From positions 7,696,019 through 7,745,640 of the forward strand of contig SJPJ01000001.1 in NCBI GenBank assembly GCA_007859835.1: a stretch of DNA of 49,622 bases, read 5' to 3'. The notes below the pieces were generated by a model, which saw only the letters and a list, made by a program, of their open reading frames with translations, searched no databases and was not told the origin of the DNA. The translations under genes were made by a program, and so were the position numbers. Of the stretch, positions 17,607-26,676 are shown piece after piece; within the stretch, counting starts at the first letter, position 1, and every line of letters starts with the position of its first letter. Origin of the DNA: Novipirellula herctigrandis. GTDB lineage: Bacteria; Planctomycetota; Planctomycetia; Pirellulales; Pirellulaceae.

Positions 17607-18482
17607 GTGCAGGCGCTGCAGCGGAAGTTCTCCGTCTCGGAGCGTCGGGCATGCGAGGTTCTCGATCAGCCGCGATCGAGCCAGCGATATGTAGGGCAAC
17701 CCAAGGACGAAGATGCGCGGCTGACCAAGAAGATTCTTGAACTTGTTCGTCAGCGACCTCGATTTGGCTATCGCCGGATCGCAGTGCTTCTGCGTCGAGC
17801 TGGTGAAGTGATTAATGACAAACGCATGTATCGACTATGGAAAACAGCAGGATTGAAAGTGCCAAGAAAACGCCGTAAACAACGATCTTCGGGTAATAAA
17901 CACAACGCTTGCCACGTTGTTCCCGCTGGCTTCACGAACGACGTTTGGACATGGGACTTCGTGCACTCATCGACGGTCGATGGGCGAACGCTTCGATTCT
18001 TGAACATCGTCGATGAATACACACGCCTTTGCTTGAGCATCAAGGTTGGTCGCAGCATCACCAGCGAAGACGCGATCGACACATTGGCTGAGCTGTTCTC
18101 GATGCACGGTGTTCCCAAGCGTCTTCGTTGCGACAACGGACCTGAATTCATTTCATCGGCGATCAAAAGGTGGCTCTGCACCCTGGGCGTTGATGTGCTT
18201 TACATTGAACCTGGATCACCGTGGCAGAATGGGCTTTGCGAGAGCTTCAATGGCAAGCTTCGTGATGAGTATTTGCACCAGACAGAGCTTCTCAGCGAGG
18301 CTGACGCACGCCTCAAGGCAAGGGCCTGGCGTGAGGACTTCAACGACCACCGCCCGCACAGCTCGCTTGGTTACCTGACCCCATCGGAGTTCGCGCGTCG
18401 CTGTGCTGATTCCGCTCCGTTCGCTGCGCGAACTCCGCTCCATCAGCACAGCGAACAATCTGAACCACTATTTGTTTCCTAA
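17607..18482 (+). CDS. IS3-family transposase OrfB (DDE integrase core)
   Basis: A 291-residue catalytic subunit. The residues of the DDE triad are in WTWDFVHSSTVDG, RLRCDNGPEFIS and NGLCESFNGKLRDE, followed by the usual HSSLGYLTPSEFA. An upstream HTH_21-like region (QRPRFGYRRIAVLLRR) is present. The GTG at 17607 is the first start in this frame, but the same frame is open upstream and reads KLTSPQSRRDAVQALQ, the usual IS3 OrfB beginning. Production as an OrfAB frameshift fusion is therefore likely. All key residues are present, so the element may be active. Confidence 0.92.
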   Translation: MQALQRKFSVSERRACEVLDQPRSSQRYVGQPKDEDARLTKKILELVRQRPRFGYRRIAVLLRRAGEVINDKRMYRLWKTAGLKVPRKRRKQRSSGNKHNACHVVPAGFTNDVWTWDFVHSSTVDGRTLRFLNIVDEYTRLCLSIKVGRSITSEDAIDTLAELFSMHGVPKRLRCDNGPEFISSAIKRWLCTLGVDVLYIEPGSPWQNGLCESFNGKLRDEYLHQTELLSEADARLKARAWREDFNDHRPHSSLGYLTPSEFARRCADSAPFAARTPLHQHSEQSEPLFVS

Positions 18483-18526
18483 CCAAACCTTTCATAACCC
18501 CTGGTACAGAAAATGGGGTCATTCCA

Positions 18527-18690
18527 ATTTGACTTCGTTACCAAAGACGGCGATTTTGGCAAAGGTGGTTACCAAGGCCAATCGCTGTACATCTCACCCT
18601 CAAAGAACCTCGTGGTCGCTTCCTTTGCCACGTGCGAGAAACACGACAGCTTTAAGTTCGCCCGCGCAATTCGCAAGGCGCTCCGTTAAC
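18527..18690 (+). pseudogene. C-terminal remnant of a class-C beta-lactamase-like serine hydrolase
   Basis: Immediately after the IS3 right end the frame reads FDFVTKDGDFGKGGYQGQSL and continues to ARAIRKALR and a TAA at 18688-18690. The complete serine hydrolase at 23417-24745 has the corresponding segment WDFVMPDGDFFKAGHCGQGL near its own end and closes with ARAIAKSFK. This is therefore the last roughly 55 residues of a third paralogue whose body was lost at the IS boundary. Confidence 0.85.
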
Positions 18691-18790
18691 ACATTGCCCG
18701 CGAGAGGAGAGAATCATAGACACATTCATTACACCCAAAGCGGCAACGTGTCACCAACACTCACCCTCAGTTCCACGAAAGGACGATCCC

Positions 18791-20404
18791 TTGTCGCACA
18801 GCCAAATGAATCGCCGTCAATTCACACGTAACTCCGCTCTCGGAGCGTTGGGGCTCGCGATTGGAAACTCATTTTTCTCACAGGCTCATGCTGCTCAAGA
18901 CGCCTTGGCAATGAGTTGGGACGAGTGGGGCAAGCTGGATGCGACGGGCATGGCTCGGTTGCTGGTGGCTGGAAAAATCACTCCGGCCGAGGTCGCCGCC
19001 CAGGCGGCAAAGGCATCTGAGCTGGTCAATCCCAAGTTGAACTGTGTCATCGAAGTCTTCGAAGATGTGGTCAAGAATCCGCTCAAGGATGGCATGAACG
19101 TCAACGGGCCATTCCACGGCGTGCCGATGTTCGTCAAAGATACGGGCTCGCACTTGAAAGGGCGTTTGCAAGAGAAGAACTCGATCTTTTCCAGAGGCAG
19201 CCGATCTGACTATGACGATCCGCTGATGCGAAACTTCCGGCGAGGTGGATTCAATGTCCTTGGACGGGCGACGATGGGAGCACTTCATATCACCGAAGGT
19301 TTGCTGACCGGCTTCACGCTCAATCCCTGGGACCTGGAGCACACGCCAGGTGGATCTTCCGGTGGCTCAGCGGCTTCGGTTGCTTCGGGAATCGTCCCAT
19401 TGAGTCACGCTTCCGATGGCGGCGGTTCCACTCGCAGTCCCGCGACTCTGAATGGGTTGGTCGGTCACAAGCCGACGCGTGGCCTGCTGCCGAACCTGGA
19501 CGGGATGAGCTACGACATGGCGTACATGGTGACCGAAGGCGTCATCACGCGGAGCGTACGCGATCAGGCCAATGCTTATGACCAGATGATTTGGCGTTCG
19601 CCTTCGGATCCGGCTTTTATCCCCGTTCAAATGCCGAGCGTGCCCTTTTCCGAGCGGATCAAACGAGACCCGACGCGGCTCAGGATTGCTTTGAGCACCG
19701 GGAACTGGAGCCGCCGCGCGGCTGATAAGAGTGGGCGCCCGGTCAATCCGGAAGTGATCGCCCGCACGCGACAGGTAGCGAAGCAGTTGGAGTCACTCGG
19801 ACACACGGTCGTCGAAGTCGACGAAGATCAGATCTGTGACTTTGAAAAACTCTACAAGGCATTCGAGTGGTTTTACTTGTATGTCTATGACTGGACGGCG
19901 CAGTCCGAGCAAAGTGGCGTGCCGATCAACGAAAAGACGCTCGAGCCCGCTTTCCGAGCGATGGTCGAACATCAGAAAAGACACCCTAAGCCAGCAGGAC
20001 TCGTCGATGCGGCCCGCGCCGCGAACGCACAGCTGGCGGGCCAGTGGGCCAAGTTCTACGCAGAGTACGATCTATTGCTCACCCCGTCCGACGGCGACGG
20101 CGCGATGAAGGCAAACGGCAAAGGCGAGCTTTCCTTGTTTGCACCGTTGGAAAGTGAAGCGGACTATCTGAACTGGATCGAAGATCATATGGATGACGCA
20201 CGGTACTTCATCCCGGCCAATGCAATGGGCTTTCCCGCGATCAGTTTCCCGACCGGGATGCTCAAAAGCGGCTTGCCTTGCGGCGCACAATTGCACGGTC
20301 GGTGGGGCGACGACGGCCGGGTCATGCAAGTCGCAGCTCAGATTGAACGAACCAAGCCGGAATGGTTTGGTACGAAACCACCAGTACACGTCTCGAACCT
20401 CTAA
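18791..20404 (+). CDS. Tat-exported amidase, amidase-signature family
   Basis: A 537-residue protein that should hydrolyse carboxamides. The TTG at 18791 has a good ribosome binding site (GAAAGGACG, about 7 bases away); the ATG at 18806 has none, so TTG is preferred. A twin-arginine signal lies at the N-terminus (NRRQFTRNSALGALGLAIGN, cleavage after AHA), predicting folded export. The catalytic triad of the family is complete: Lys116 in MFVKDTG, cis-Ser189 in GGSSGGS and the nucleophile Ser213 in DGGGSTRSPA. The spacing of 24 residues between the serines matches the family. The following C45-like gene starts 31 bases downstream. The substrate is unknown. Confidence 0.92.
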   Translation: MSHSQMNRRQFTRNSALGALGLAIGNSFFSQAHAAQDALAMSWDEWGKLDATGMARLLVAGKITPAEVAAQAAKASELVNPKLNCVIEVFEDVVKNPLKDGMNVNGPFHGVPMFVKDTGSHLKGRLQEKNSIFSRGSRSDYDDPLMRNFRRGGFNVLGRATMGALHITEGLLTGFTLNPWDLEHTPGGSSGGSAASVASGIVPLSHASDGGGSTRSPATLNGLVGHKPTRGLLPNLDGMSYDMAYMVTEGVITRSVRDQANAYDQMIWRSPSDPAFIPVQMPSVPFSERIKRDPTRLRIALSTGNWSRRAADKSGRPVNPEVIARTRQVAKQLESLGHTVVEVDEDQICDFEKLYKAFEWFYLYVYDWTAQSEQSGVPINEKTLEPAFRAMVEHQKRHPKPAGLVDAARAANAQLAGQWAKFYAEYDLLLTPSDGDGAMKANGKGELSLFAPLESEADYLNWIEDHMDDARYFIPANAMGFPAISFPTGMLKSGLPCGAQLHGRWGDDGRVMQVAAQIERTKPEWFGTKPPVHVSNL

Positions 20405-20435
20405 TCATTCACTCTATCCCAACAACAGATCCATC

Positions 20436-21968
20436 ATGAAGTTAAACACTCTCAACTTATCCATCTTCGCGCTAGCCTTATTTACCGTTTCCAGTTCTGT
20501 TTTCGCGCAGAATAAGATTGGCGACAATCTCTCTTACTTTCATGCAGACCGCGAAACTGCCCAAACAAAAGTTATCGTCGCCGATTTTGCGGGCAAGAGT
20601 GATGTGGAGTTGGCGAAATACCTTTCCGAAATGGAACGGGGCGCCGCACCACAAAATGTGATTGACGGTTTCAAGGTGGCGGTTGAAAACAACCGCAAAA
20701 TTGCACCGAAGTACGTTGCCATGATGGAGCAGCAGGCAAAACTGCGTGGCGTGCCTGTTCACCAACTCTTTGCAGAAGCGAGTGTTGAAGATTGGAAAGT
20801 CATCCAAGGTGTTAAGGAAGCCCTCGGCGCTGGCGAAGAGATTGAATCACTGAACGGCTGCACGACCGCCGCATTCAATACCGGCATCGTCGGGCAGAAT
20901 AATGATTTGGGTTTGGATCACCTTACACCTGACACCACGGTGATCAAAACCGACACCGCCATCTTCTTGCCGACCGACGGTGCTCACTTCCAGGGCATGG
21001 GTAAACATGTCGGAATCGTTCTGAACGTTGTTGTTGATACTGGTGGAGAAGAAGGCCTGGGGAAAGACAATCTGGTTTCAACCGACGCGGTGTTTGCAGC
21101 GGCCACCGGTTCGAAGTCGATTGACGACTTTAAGAAGAAGATCACGGGATTCACCACCATCGTTCCGATCAACTTTACGGTGGCAGATGATCAAGGGAAT
21201 CATGCAGCTATCCGGGTCAGTAACGACGGCCTCGAAATCGTGAACCAGCGTGCACGTGGCAGCGCAAGCGGAAACCATTCCGAACAGCTGAAGCAAGAAT
21301 TGCTGAAGAAGATGAGTTTGTTCGAGGCGAATGATGCATTTTTTGACACTTTTGCTCGAGAATCGCACGCGTTGGCCTTCCTTGATTACTGCCCCGAATT
21401 GAACGTTGAGGCGATGCAGTATCTGTTCAGTGAGAGACCCATCAACTTGGCGAAGTATAACGACAAGAGCTTCGTAACGGTCGAAACCATGATCTTTGAT
21501 ACTGTCAACGGTTGCGCCTATGTGACGGGTGATAACCCGCGATTCACCAAGTACACCAAAATCAGTTTGAACGGAGATTCGAAAAGCGACGAAGAGGCGA
21601 TTGCCGAACTCGTGAAGATGCAAGACGCAGCCCTGGCTGCTTCGGACCGAGAGACACTCGACAGATTGATTGACGATGAAGGGCATTTCACAACGGAGGA
21701 TGGCAAGATACTGAACAAGCAGGATTACATCTCCGACTGCCTCTCCCACCACTCGGATTCCATGCAATTCGAGACCTCCGACTCCGTTGACGTGACGGTT
21801 CGGGTCCTCGGCGACACAGCCATTCAGACCGGCACATGGATCGGCACAGGGAAGAACGACGGAAAGCCATTTCGAATTGAGAAACGCTCCATTACCATCT
21901 GGATCAGACGCGGTTCTACTTGGGTGCTGACCGAGGAGCAGACATTTCGGGTCCCCAGCAGCGACTAG
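20436..21968 (+). CDS. C45-like cysteine Ntn-hydrolase with a C-terminal SnoaL/NTF2-like domain
   Basis: A 510-residue exported protein from the ATG at 20436, which begins a signal peptide (MKLNTLNLSIFALALFTVSS, then SVFAQ); the frame upstream overlaps the amidase and is not used. The motif SLNGCTTAAFNTGIVGQNND puts a Gly-Cys pair at residues 141-142, as in the acyl-CoA:6-aminopenicillanic acid acyltransferase (C45) family, where self-cleavage before Cys makes it the nucleophile. ETMIFDTVNGCAYVTGDNPR is also typical. From about residue 385, QDAALAASDRETLDRLIDDE to the end looks like a DUF4440/SnoaL-type NTF2 fold. That fusion is unusual. The family hydrolyses or transfers acyl groups on amides. 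The gene lies in a hydrolase cluster. Confidence 0.8.
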   Translation: MKLNTLNLSIFALALFTVSSSVFAQNKIGDNLSYFHADRETAQTKVIVADFAGKSDVELAKYLSEMERGAAPQNVIDGFKVAVENNRKIAPKYVAMMEQQAKLRGVPVHQLFAEASVEDWKVIQGVKEALGAGEEIESLNGCTTAAFNTGIVGQNNDLGLDHLTPDTTVIKTDTAIFLPTDGAHFQGMGKHVGIVLNVVVDTGGEEGLGKDNLVSTDAVFAAATGSKSIDDFKKKITGFTTIVPINFTVADDQGNHAAIRVSNDGLEIVNQRARGSASGNHSEQLKQELLKKMSLFEANDAFFDTFARESHALAFLDYCPELNVEAMQYLFSERPINLAKYNDKSFVTVETMIFDTVNGCAYVTGDNPRFTKYTKISLNGDSKSDEEAIAELVKMQDAALAASDRETLDRLIDDEGHFTTEDGKILNKQDYISDCLSHHSDSMQFETSDSVDVTVRVLGDTAIQTGTWIGTGKNDGKPFRIEKRSITIWIRRGSTWVLTEEQTFRVPSSD

Positions 21969-22126
21969 CCAAGAGCCTGCCCCACGCCCGAGATGGCGAG
22001 GGCATAACACGCTGGTGCCAAGCGGCACTTCTGGCGGAGGACAAGGGGCAATCTGCCCTCAGGATCACGCGGAACGACGGTCAGATTCTCTGACGCTACA
22101 TTAACCAACTTCGAATAGGAAAAACA

Positions 22127-23377
22127 ATGAAGACTTGCAGCGTCTTGGTCGCCGCGATGGGAGTATGCCTCCTGTCCCTTCCGTCAGTTTCGGCCGATGA
22201 ACCCTCGGCTTTTGGTTCGGGGTTCGACGTGCAGGAGTTCTACAAGCCCTTCACGTTGGATGACATCACCCCAGCGAACATGCAAAAGTGGCCGTACTAT
22301 AAATATGTCAGCACGCATTGGGACGAATACTCTCTGCACGGAACAAGGAAGATCAAACGATCAAATCAGCCCACCAAACTGACGGTCGCGGAAGGCGATC
22401 AACGTTTTGATCTGAACCAGCAGTGGAAAGAAGGCGAAAGCTATATCGATGCGTTTTTGGATAGTCAGGTAAAGGGGTTCGTTGTCATGAAAGACAATCA
22501 GATCCTGGCGGAGTTTTACGACAACGGGTTCATGGTCGATCAAACGCAACTCCTGCAATCGTCGTCAAAAACCTTGGCGGGAGTGATCACGAACCGGTTA
22601 ATCAACGATGGCCTGTTAGATCCGAACGCCAAGGTCCAGCAGTACATGAAGGATTTTGAAGGAACCGACATCGGCGGTGTGACCATCCAGCACGTTCTGG
22701 ACATGACCAGCGGTCTGCCGACCTTGCTGGATTACCACACCGCCGGTGCATCCGGTCAACTGTGGGAGATCGAGATCGGCCTGCAGCCGGGCAAGTCGAA
22801 AGGTCACCGCGATAACCTCAAGGCAGCAAAAGCTCAGGCGAAACAAGGCGACGAGTACAACTATTCCGACAAGAACACGGACGTGCTGGGGCTGCTGGCC
22901 GAGCAGGTCAGCGGAAAGAAGTACGGGCAACTCTTGTCGGAATTGTTCGATGCATTTGGCGCCAATTCAGACGGTTCGATCGCTTTGACCAGCGACGGGA
23001 CCGGTTCGGCGAACTATGGCGTTAGCATCACTGCGAGGGACTACGCCCTCTTTCATCAGTGGATCGCCCGCCGGCAAGCGTCCAAGTGCTTTTATGATTC
23101 CGCACTGGATACCAGCAAAACCAGGTTTGGAGAGAACAAATCGGGGCAACTCCTTTCCGGTGACGACACCATCACGTATGGCTCTCAGAGTTACTTTCTC
23201 GGGGAGTATGACGTCCTGTATTCAAGCGGTTCCTACGGACAGTTTGGATTCAGCGACATGAAAACGGGCGTGTCGGTCGTGTTCATGCACGATTGGGCCG
23301 TCAATGCCGAACCGGACAAGCTGATTGCTTGTCGCGCCAGGGCGTTGGAAATCATCAAGACGCTACGTTCCAACTAG
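22127..23377 (+). CDS. Exported serine hydrolase, class-C beta-lactamase/esterase family (first of two)
   Basis: A 416-residue protein with a signal peptide (MKTCSVLVAAMGVCLLSLPS, ending VSADE) and a ribosome binding site AATAGGAAAAACA before the ATG. It has the SxxK nucleophile motif at Ser145-Lys148 (QSSSKTLAG). The second motif, usually YxN, appears as YNYSDKNTDVLG, so the Asn position is shifted or replaced. The C-terminal region (SSGSYGQFGFSD) stands where a KTG/HxG box is expected. The family includes beta-lactamases, D-aminopeptidases, amidases and esterases; there is not enough to choose. The gene is 158 bases after the C45-like gene and 39 before its paralogue. Confidence 0.85.
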   Translation: MKTCSVLVAAMGVCLLSLPSVSADEPSAFGSGFDVQEFYKPFTLDDITPANMQKWPYYKYVSTHWDEYSLHGTRKIKRSNQPTKLTVAEGDQRFDLNQQWKEGESYIDAFLDSQVKGFVVMKDNQILAEFYDNGFMVDQTQLLQSSSKTLAGVITNRLINDGLLDPNAKVQQYMKDFEGTDIGGVTIQHVLDMTSGLPTLLDYHTAGASGQLWEIEIGLQPGKSKGHRDNLKAAKAQAKQGDEYNYSDKNTDVLGLLAEQVSGKKYGQLLSELFDAFGANSDGSIALTSDGTGSANYGVSITARDYALFHQWIARRQASKCFYDSALDTSKTRFGENKSGQLLSGDDTITYGSQSYFLGEYDVLYSSGSYGQFGFSDMKTGVSVVFMHDWAVNAEPDKLIACRARALEIIKTLRSN

Positions 23378-23416
23378 CAATCACCCCATCCATTGAATAC
23401 CCGAGGAAACCACGCT

Positions 23417-24745
23417 GTGAAAAAAAACGAAATTCGATCGTTGTTTGCGGTTCTGATCTTGAGTTCGTTTTCCGTGCCAGCGATTGCGCAGGAAACGAAA
23501 GAAGGCATCAATACCGAAGCGATCATTGGCAGCACTGCTCGCACCGCCGGGCAGGGCTACACGCAGGCGGAGACTCTTGAACATCTAGGCAACTTTGATC
23601 ACCCACGCTGGGACGTCAAGGACGACGAAACCAAACGGTTTGCGCACCTCAATGGTCCGCAGATCTTTACGCACGCGTGGGTGCATCGCGATGGCCCCAT
23701 TTCGCTGTTGCAAACCGACGAGCAGCCACGAATCGGGAAAGTCAAGGCTAGCACGCCGATTGGGGATATCACGCTGGACCAGTGGATCGCCGACGGCACG
23801 GTCGACGGATTCTTGGTGCTGCACCACGGGAAGATTGTGTTCGAACAGTACCCGCGAATGCGTTCGTTTGACAAGCACCATTGGTGGTCGACGCGTAAGG
23901 GACTGGTCGGAACCGTCATTGCCATGCTGGAAGACGAGGGCAAAGTGGATGTGTCGCTGGGGGTCGAGAATTACGTCCCCGAGTTGAAAGGAACTGCTTG
24001 GGACGGAGTACCGGTCATCGATGTTCTGGACATGGCTTCCGGCACATCGGGCGTTGAGGTCGACGACCCCGATGCGTTGACCGGCGAGAAGTCTCGCTAT
24101 TACCAATACGAAGCGAGTGTAGGAAACCGACCGGCGACGGCGAAGACCGCGAAGTCAACCTACGACTACGTGGCCGGTCTTTCCCGCCATCGTCCCAACG
24201 GCGAGGCGTACGAATACACCACCGTCAACACCTTTGTGCTGACTTGGCTGGCCGAGTCGGTGACGGGCAAACCGTTTGCCGAAGTGGTTAGCGAAAAGAT
24301 CTGGCGGCCGATGGGTGCCCAAAGCGACGGCGTGATGATGGTTTCCTCCGCGGGCGCTTCCAGTACGATCAATAGCACGCTACGAGACCTGGGGCGTTTT
24401 GGCCTGCTTTTCACTCCCAGCTGGCAGACGGTTAGCCAACGCCAGTTGGTTTCCGATGCCTACCTGAAGAAGATTCAGCAGGGCGGGAGGCCGGAGATCT
24501 TTGACAAGGCGGGAGCCGGCAAGAATTGGACCGGCGTGTTCCCTGACGATCAACCGATGCACAATACTTACCAATGGGATTTCGTGATGCCCGACGGCGA
24601 CTTCTTCAAAGCCGGCCATTGCGGACAGGGGCTCTATCTTTCACCCCAGCGGGATGTCGTCGTTGCCTTCTTCGGCAGCGGCGACGACCCTTCGATTGTC
24701 GTCAGCTTGAAGCTGGCTCGGGCAATCGCGAAGTCGTTCAAATAA
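23417..24745 (+). CDS. Exported serine hydrolase, class-C beta-lactamase/esterase family (second)
   Basis: A 442-residue protein starting at GTG (23417) with GAGGAAA nine bases upstream; an in-frame TTG at 23393 lacks such a site. The signal peptide is VKKNEIRSLFAVLILSSFSV followed by PAIAQ. The nucleophile motif SxxK is Ser158-Lys161 (WWSTRKGLVG). The second motif is degenerate (EYTTVNTFVL), and the third region is KAGHCGQGLYLSP, where HxGxG replaces KTG as in many esterase/EstB-like members. It is a distant paralogue of the preceding gene and a close one of the remnant at 18527. The MarC-family gene starts 13 bases downstream. Confidence 0.88.
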   Translation: MKKNEIRSLFAVLILSSFSVPAIAQETKEGINTEAIIGSTARTAGQGYTQAETLEHLGNFDHPRWDVKDDETKRFAHLNGPQIFTHAWVHRDGPISLLQTDEQPRIGKVKASTPIGDITLDQWIADGTVDGFLVLHHGKIVFEQYPRMRSFDKHHWWSTRKGLVGTVIAMLEDEGKVDVSLGVENYVPELKGTAWDGVPVIDVLDMASGTSGVEVDDPDALTGEKSRYYQYEASVGNRPATAKTAKSTYDYVAGLSRHRPNGEAYEYTTVNTFVLTWLAESVTGKPFAEVVSEKIWRPMGAQSDGVMMVSSAGASSTINSTLRDLGRFGLLFTPSWQTVSQRQLVSDAYLKKIQQGGRPEIFDKAGAGKNWTGVFPDDQPMHNTYQWDFVMPDGDFFKAGHCGQGLYLSPQRDVVVAFFGSGDDPSIVVSLKLARAIAKSFK

Positions 24746-24758
24746 CCAGAGGCGATCA

Positions 24759-25379
24759 GTGGATTGGAATTTCCTTACTCAGGCAGTCACCGCTATGTTG
24801 GTGATCACGGCGCCGCCGGATCCGGCCAAAATCTTGCTATTCAATTCGATTGTCGACGAGAGCAGACAGTCACGGATGGCGGCTGCGATCAAGGTGGCGT
24901 TGATCGTGGCGGGTATTCTGGGCGGCGCTGCACTAGGCGGTGCCGAGTTTGCAGAATTACTCGGCATCAATCTGGACGTCTTCAGTGTCGTCGGAGGAAT
25001 CGTGGTTGCCGGAATGGGATTCGAAATGCTCTACGGCGGGAAACGCAGTAAGGCTCAGGGTCAAGAGGCCACCGAACAGGACGCCGAAGAGGAAGGTGGA
25101 CTGATCATGCCCTTGGCGATTCCCTTGATTGCGGGCCCGGGTGCCATTGTCACCTCGGTTACCATCTCAACGTCCAACGACGATGGAATGGTGGCTGCTC
25201 TCATTGGCTCGGCAGCGGTGGCGTTGATGACCTTTATTTCGTTTCGATTTCTGGGGGGACTACTATCGAAACTTTCAGATCGAGCAACCGCCCTGATGTT
25301 ACGGCTCGGTGGGATGCTGTTGGCCACGATCGGTCTGCAGATGTTATTAGGCGGTTTGAAGAATTTCTTTGCCACCTAG
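24759..25379 (+). CDS. MarC-family integral membrane protein
   Basis: A 206-residue protein with about six membrane spans, starting at GTG (24759) after AGAGGCG. The N-terminal LTQAVTAMLVITAPPDPAKI and the central PLAIPLIAGPGAIVTSVTIS match the MarC/UPF0056 family, whose members have TM1 'ITAPPDP(A/I)' and 'PLAxPLxAGPGAI' signatures. A hydrophilic acidic loop (about residues 95-115) divides two three-helix halves. The family lies in the inner membrane; transport function has been suggested but is not established. It is the last gene of the hydrolase cluster. Confidence 0.9.
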   Translation: MDWNFLTQAVTAMLVITAPPDPAKILLFNSIVDESRQSRMAAAIKVALIVAGILGGAALGGAEFAELLGINLDVFSVVGGIVVAGMGFEMLYGGKRSKAQGQEATEQDAEEEGGLIMPLAIPLIAGPGAIVTSVTISTSNDDGMVAALIGSAAVALMTFISFRFLGGLLSKLSDRATALMLRLGGMLLATIGLQMLLGGLKNFFAT

Positions 25380-25452
25380 AAATGCGTGAACAGCTGGACG
25401 ATATAACTAAGTCACCTGATCTCCGGATCGCTTACTCGGTTGGTTGATCGAC

Positions 25453-26676
25453 TCAAAACGAAAAACCGACCCGCAAACCAAACGCCGCTTCCGTGTTTCG
25501 ACTGGGGCTGTTCGAGGGGTCGAAATAGAGCTGCACATCGGGCGTCACCTCGATGTTCTCTGTCATCTGCAGTTTCCAGAACATCTCCATGCCGTAGTCG
25601 TCGCGCCGGGTCGAATCGGTCGGGTCCTGCCACATGAAACCGATCCCGAGCCGGTCGTTGTTGTAGCCCAAGGCCTGCGTGAACACGATTCCCGTGGACA
25701 ACGCTTGCTGCACGGGAGTGCGACGCCCGTCCCCTGTACCGAACCGGAAGAACGTGGCCAGTTTCGGTGAGAACTCTTGTTGGAAGCTAAAAAGCCAAAC
25801 GCTGCTGGACGGACCGCTGCCACCGAAGCGTTCCGTTCGTTCGATGTGGCTGAAGTTGACTTCGTACCGTCCCTTACCCCAGCCGTGAATCGTCGGGGTG
25901 TAGACGAAGCCGGGGACGTAAACGAATCTGCGTCCGAAACTCTTGAAATCGGGATAGAACGGATAACCATCGGCGTCAGCAAGCAAGAAGCTGACCTGAA
26001 AGTCGTTGGTCAGATGAACGGTGGTGTCGATTCCCAATCCGGCGATTGGGAAATTGCGTACAGGATTGCCCGCCAACGGTTGAGCCATGAAAGACGTTCG
26101 GTCCCAGCCGGCGTAATCGTTTTGGTCGAGCATGATCTTCAATGCCAACTGCCCCACACTGATCTGAACGTTGCCGTCAAGAAAATTCTGGGTCCACGCA
26201 AGGTGTCCCAACGCGTTGGTGGCGTCGCCCACGTCATCGTTGGCCAGAATAGTTGTCCCGACCGAGTTGGCGAATTGGCCGGCTGAATGGCCCAGCGAGT
26301 CAGATTCATGAAGAAAAAAGGTATACAGCGTACCTTCGTTTCCGGGGCGATGAAGCAGTTCCCATTCGGAGTATAGATTGAACGATTGGCTGAGCATGTT
26401 CGATTTATTGCCACCCTGAGTCCCGAACTGCCATATCGGCGCATACAGGCCGATTAGTGACGGCCCACCAGATCGCTCCAAATTGTCCGACGCGCGTTTG
26501 AGATCACTCAGGCAATCGGCGAAGCATCCGCCGTACCAATGCGTATCAACGCCCATTAATTCCAGTTGCTCGGCCCGCTCAAAGACCGCCTCGGGGTCTC
26601 GATTTTGACCCCGGGCATCCATCGCAGTGATGCAATGCATCGAAAGAATCACTGCCAAACAGGCGATCCGCCTCAT
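25453..26676 (-). CDS. OprB-family porin (first copy)
   Basis: About 407 residues from the ATG at 26676, which begins a signal peptide (MRRIACLAVILSMHCITAMD, then ARGQ); in-frame ATGs at 26718 and 26739 are possible but add a hydrophilic leader. The mature protein has the layout of carbohydrate-selective OprB porins: THWYGG...LGLYAPIWQF-like start, alternating aromatic beta-strands (YTFFLHESDSLG, GHLAWTQNFLDG, VSFLLADADG), RDDYGMEMFWKLQM and the C-terminal strand ending GLRVGFSF with a terminal Phe. It should form a 16-strand outer-membrane channel. Transcription converges on the hydrolase cluster. Confidence 0.85.
   Translation of the reverse strand: MRRIACLAVILSMHCITAMDARGQNRDPEAVFERAEQLELMGVDTHWYGGCFADCLSDLKRASDNLERSGGPSLIGLYAPIWQFGTQGGNKSNMLSQSFNLYSEWELLHRPGNEGTLYTFFLHESDSLGHSAGQFANSVGTTILANDDVGDATNALGHLAWTQNFLDGNVQISVGQLALKIMLDQNDYAGWDRTSFMAQPLAGNPVRNFPIAGLGIDTTVHLTNDFQVSFLLADADGYPFYPDFKSFGRRFVYVPGFVYTPTIHGWGKGRYEVNFSHIERTERFGGSGPSSSVWLFSFQQEFSPKLATFFRFGTGDGRRTPVQQALSTGIVFTQALGYNNDRLGIGFMWQDPTDSTRRDDYGMEMFWKLQMTENIEVTPDVQLYFDPSNSPSRNTEAAFGLRVGFSF

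Larger units (their letters stand above)
17231..18526 (+). mobile_element. IS3-family insertion sequence, apparently intact
   Basis: The element is 1296 bases. Its ends are inverted repeats: left TGGAATGCTCCCC followed at 17260 by GTTATGAAAG, and right (read inward) TGGAATGACCCC followed by GTTATGAAAG. It carries two overlapping-frame transposase genes. There is no target duplication: the left flank is an older transposase and the right flank is the end of a serine-hydrolase gene. This implies a deletion or recombination after insertion. Confidence 0.9.
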
